From: Bacteroides sp.
GTDB taxonomy: Bacteria > Bacteroidota > Bacteroidia > Bacteroidales > Bacteroidaceae
NCBI GenBank assembly: GCA_030529405.1
Contig: JAUMWZ010000014.1
Coordinates: 1 to 17,269, forward strand
Length of the DNA: 17,269 nucleotides
Direction of reading: 5' to 3'
This document shows, piece after piece, positions 15,951 to 17,269 of this stretch. The position numbers and the translations under genes were made by a program. Every line of letters begins with the position of its first letter. Within the stretch, counting starts at the first letter, position 1. The notes beneath the pieces were generated by a model. It did not search any database. It saw nothing but the letters and a program-made list of their open reading frames with translations, and had not been told where the DNA came from.

Positions 15951-17084
15951 TTATAGTTTAACTCCTAATTCGCCTTCTACATAGTCTGTCAATATGTTTA
16001 GTTTTTCCATAACAAGCGGACTACTACCATATCTCTCTATAAACTTGTCTTTGCCAAGTGGCAAAAGCACTCTAATATATTGTTCCAAGTCTTCTTTCAC
16101 GTCTTCCGGACCATGAGTTGTATTGCTGTTTTTCCAGCCTCCTATGAAACCAACCTGACCAATCTTAGAAATAAGTGTTTCTCTTATCTCATTAAATTCT
16201 TCTTCTGTTCTATTATATTCAGCTGTTTGTTTTTTCACTACCTTTTCATAATATCCTTCGTCAAACATCTTCATAGGGTTGTAATAGAATGGCCAAGTGG
16301 TTCTAGCTCTTGATGGGTCAGGCACCCACTTTCCGTTTTCAAACTTATATGGTATTAGTTCGAACTCCTTATACTTCTCTCTTAGCCCTGACAGGTCTAT
16401 ACCTAGGTTTTCATCGCTAGGCTTTTTAGAGTCACCAAGCCAAGTTTTTCCGTAAAAATATCTTTTGTCTGACACAGCTCCAAACTCTGCAACAACTTTA
16501 GAGTTTATTAGAACTCTATCTAAAGTGATAGAGAGCATCATTTCTGCACTTCTTTCTTCAACTTCAGTAGGGGTTGATTCGCCTCCCAACTCAGCAATAA
16601 CCATGCTCCTGTAGTTATTCTTATACGATGGAGTTTCTACATCTTTTCTCTTTGTTACGGTTACTTTATCTGTGAGTAACAGACTAAATGGTAGCATCTT
16701 TTCACTCATCTTAGACAAAAACACCTCAACAAAATCTAAGGCATTATTCTTTTGTTCATCAGTGATTAGATATTCATACTCGTATTTTATACCCGCTTCG
16801 TAAGAATTGAAGTTCCAATTCATATCTATTCTTTCGTATATGTATACGCTATCTCCTTTTGCATTGATGTGGCTAAACTTCTTGCTCACAGTATCGTTGA
16901 AGAACACTGCTACTTTATATTTAGAATATATCTCTTTTACACGCTTATCTACTGAGTTGTCCGATAAGTCTTTCATCTCATATGGTGTACTGAAATCTAT
17001 TATGCTATCTGCAAATGGCTCTTCTTTTGTGCAAGATTGTAAAAGAATGCCTAGAAATATGCTTGCTAATAAAATTCTTTTCAT
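15951..17084 (-). CDS. Lipoprotein resembling the SusC/D-associated metallopeptidase family, zinc motif absent
   Basis: Exported lipoprotein of 377 residues with lipobox LLQSC (C18). The overall order resembles the Bacteroidota 'putative zinc-binding metallopeptidase' lipoproteins (Peptidase_Mx1-like): SIIDFSTPYEM after the signal, an early VKEIYSKYKVAVFFNDT block, and GFIGGW (312-317) followed by EDVKED (327-332) and a C-terminal KLNILTDYVEGELGVKL, matching GF(V/I)SxYA, EDFxE and the final helix of that family. The region where HExxH is expected reads ITLDRVLINSKVVAEF (about 186-201). The whole protein has only two His (H72, H324), so zinc peptidase activity of the usual kind is not possible. 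The family link is from memory of its patterns and needs a profile search. It is the first gene of the FISUMP-thioredoxin operon, so this looks like an envelope module. No SusC or SusD gene lies within the window. Confidence 0.6.
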   Translation of the reverse strand: MKRILLASIFLGILLQSCTKEEPFADSIIDFSTPYEMKDLSDNSVDKRVKEIYSKYKVAVFFNDTVSKKFSHINAKGDSVYIYERIDMNWNFNSYEAGIKYEYEYLITDEQKNNALDFVEVFLSKMSEKMLPFSLLLTDKVTVTKRKDVETPSYKNNYRSMVIAELGGESTPTEVEERSAEMMLSITLDRVLINSKVVAEFGAVSDKRYFYGKTWLGDSKKPSDENLGIDLSGLREKYKEFELIPYKFENGKWVPDPSRARTTWPFYYNPMKMFDEGYYEKVVKKQTAEYNRTEEEFNEIRETLISKIGQVGFIGGWKNSNTTHGPEDVKEDLEQYIRVLLPLGKDKFIERYGSSPLVMEKLNILTDYVEGELGVKL

Positions 17085-17167
17085 AAATATTCTTTTTAGT
17101 TCTGTTTTCTTATTCGTTGTATAAAGATTATGGAGTAATTATTACACCAACCGTGAATACTTTTTTA

Positions 17168-17269
17168 TTTACTGTTTGTGTAATATAGGCTGCCAAAAAT
17201 CTCTATATCTTTTAATTTCTAATTGGTATATGGCTGAGTTTTCAACTGTATATACTTTAGATGTAAACT
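17168..17269. repeat. 22-bp period repeat array 5, runs off the window
   Basis: Units end in phase at 17189, 17211, 17233 and 17255, and a further TTTAG start follows before the window ends. The unit ending at 17255 shares CAACTGTATAT with the fourth unit of array 3, and the unit ending at 17233 ends GTATATGG like array 3. The first two are more diverged. The array lies 84-185 bases upstream of the lipoprotein gene at 17084, as the other arrays do relative to their downstream gene. The remainder of this gap (17085-17167) shows no exact -7 box and no gene I can support. Confidence 0.55.

Noticed and set aside
17128..17269. C-terminal end of an upstream gene on the minus strand at the window edge
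   Set aside because: An open frame of 33 codons ends at a TAA at 17171-17169, and another short frame ends at 17130-17128, but 33 open codons are not rare by chance and the stretch fits the phase and sequence of the repeat arrays. Kept as an open question in the findings.

Overview
The window is AT-rich DNA (roughly 35-40% GC by eye) from a Bacteroidota bacterium, most likely of the order Bacteroidales. This rests on the protein families: a DUF5687-like ABC permease, a FISUMP-domain lipoprotein, an M16 peptidase of about 940 residues, and periplasmic proteins with Gln after the signal-peptide cleavage site. Weak Shine-Dalgarno sites and exact copies of the Bacteroidetes -7 box TAnnTTTG about 40 bases before several start codons agree with this. 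The genus cannot be fixed from the sequence alone. Every recognisable gene lies on the minus strand, so transcription runs from high to low coordinates.

Layout in the direction of transcription. (1) 17084-13421 is a probable accessory operon of three exported proteins: a lipoprotein resembling the SusC/D-associated metallopeptidase family but lacking HExxH, a FISUMP lipoprotein with a long insertion, and a periplasmic protein with one degenerate and one intact thioredoxin domain. A long-loop hairpin followed by a T7 tract comes after it. (2) 12942-11743 is a lone FtsX/MacB-type permease with no ATPase beside it. (3) 11505-8760 holds miaA (tRNA modification), a diacylglycerol-kinase-family lipid kinase and kdsA (Kdo-8-phosphate synthase, the metal-dependent type). 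(4) 8604-2875 holds an exported M16 zinc peptidase, an ABC-2-type permease, its ATPase and a HAD phosphatase, with gaps of only 12-26 bases, closed by a clear intrinsic terminator. (5) 2501-1 is valS (valyl-tRNA synthetase), cut by the window edge.

The most unusual element is not a gene. All five inter-operon gaps carry an array of AT-rich repeats with an exact 22-base period: 2654-2785, 8668-8755, 11633-11720, 13104-13191 and 17168-17269 (running off the window). The units resemble TTTGAAAATCAAGTATATA, are nearly strand-symmetric, and lie about 65-285 bases upstream of the next start codon. No array lies inside a recognised gene or in the short gaps within operons. They look like a dispersed intergenic minisatellite, possibly a multi-site protein-binding or DNA-bending region before promoters.
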